Shown piece by piece: positions 5,798 to 5,815 of a DNA stretch of 5,815 bases. Within the stretch, counting starts at the first letter, position 1. Every line of letters begins with the position of its first letter. Under the pieces are notes generated by a model. It ran no database searches. It was given only the letters and a program-made list of their open reading frames with translations, and had not been told where the DNA came from. Origin of the DNA: CAYXUG01 sp964468655 (GTDB lineage Bacteria > Fidelibacterota > Marinisomatia > Marinisomatales > CAYXUG01); assembly GCA_964468655.1 (NCBI GenBank), contig CAYXUG010000083.1:1-5815 (forward strand), written 5' to 3'. The position numbers were made by a program, and so were the translations under genes.

Positions 5798-5815
5798 AAA
5801 GCTAAGGGGGTATTT

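Overview
The window looks like a gene-dense piece of a bacterial chromosome, about 40-45% GC by eye, with mostly modest or absent Shine-Dalgarno sites and AT-rich gaps. The best taxonomic clue is the last gene. It is a lipoprotein with the wording CPxGxHICGSDSTxCC...TTSHNFxWxxDTLG, a style I associate from memory with Candidatus Marinimicrobia (Neomarinimicrobiota, SAR406) and related members of the FCB superphylum. The other genes fit this but do not prove it. The assignment is inference, not a database result.

Layout: (1) On the minus strand at the left is a complete cystathionine beta-synthase catalytic core of the animal/yeast type. It may be followed by the first codons of another minus-strand gene running off the left edge. 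(2) A 167-bp divergent intergenic region (1052-1218) holds interleaved promoter-like hexamers for both directions. (3) A co-directional plus-strand run follows: a HisC-family PLP aminotransferase, 4-hydroxyphenylpyruvate dioxygenase (hpd), a GIY-YIG nuclease-domain protein with a DUF4357-like C-terminus, a fumarylacetoacetate hydrolase-family enzyme with the full FAH catalytic set, and a short Cys-repeat lipoprotein. Gaps within the run are 36, 10, 51 and 6 bp.

Function: three plus-strand genes fit aerobic tyrosine degradation. The aminotransferase plausibly turns tyrosine into 4-hydroxyphenylpyruvate, Hpd makes homogentisate, and the FAH-type enzyme splits fumarylacetoacetate into fumarate and acetoacetate. 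The two middle steps, homogentisate 1,2-dioxygenase and maleylacetoacetate isomerase, are not in the window. The GIY-YIG gene has no obvious place in this pathway. It is visibly more AT-rich than its neighbours and sits between hpd and the FAH gene, so it looks like an acquired insertion. The divergent CBS gene belongs to transsulfuration (serine plus homocysteine to cystathionine).

I found no convincing undescribed system. The points most worth a second look are the nuclease gene lodged inside the tyrosine operon, the selected Cys-rich tandem repeat in the lipoprotein, and the stop codon that ends that lipoprotein early near the window edge. There are no tRNA, rRNA, CRISPR or transposase genes, and no stretch over 300 bases lacks a gene.
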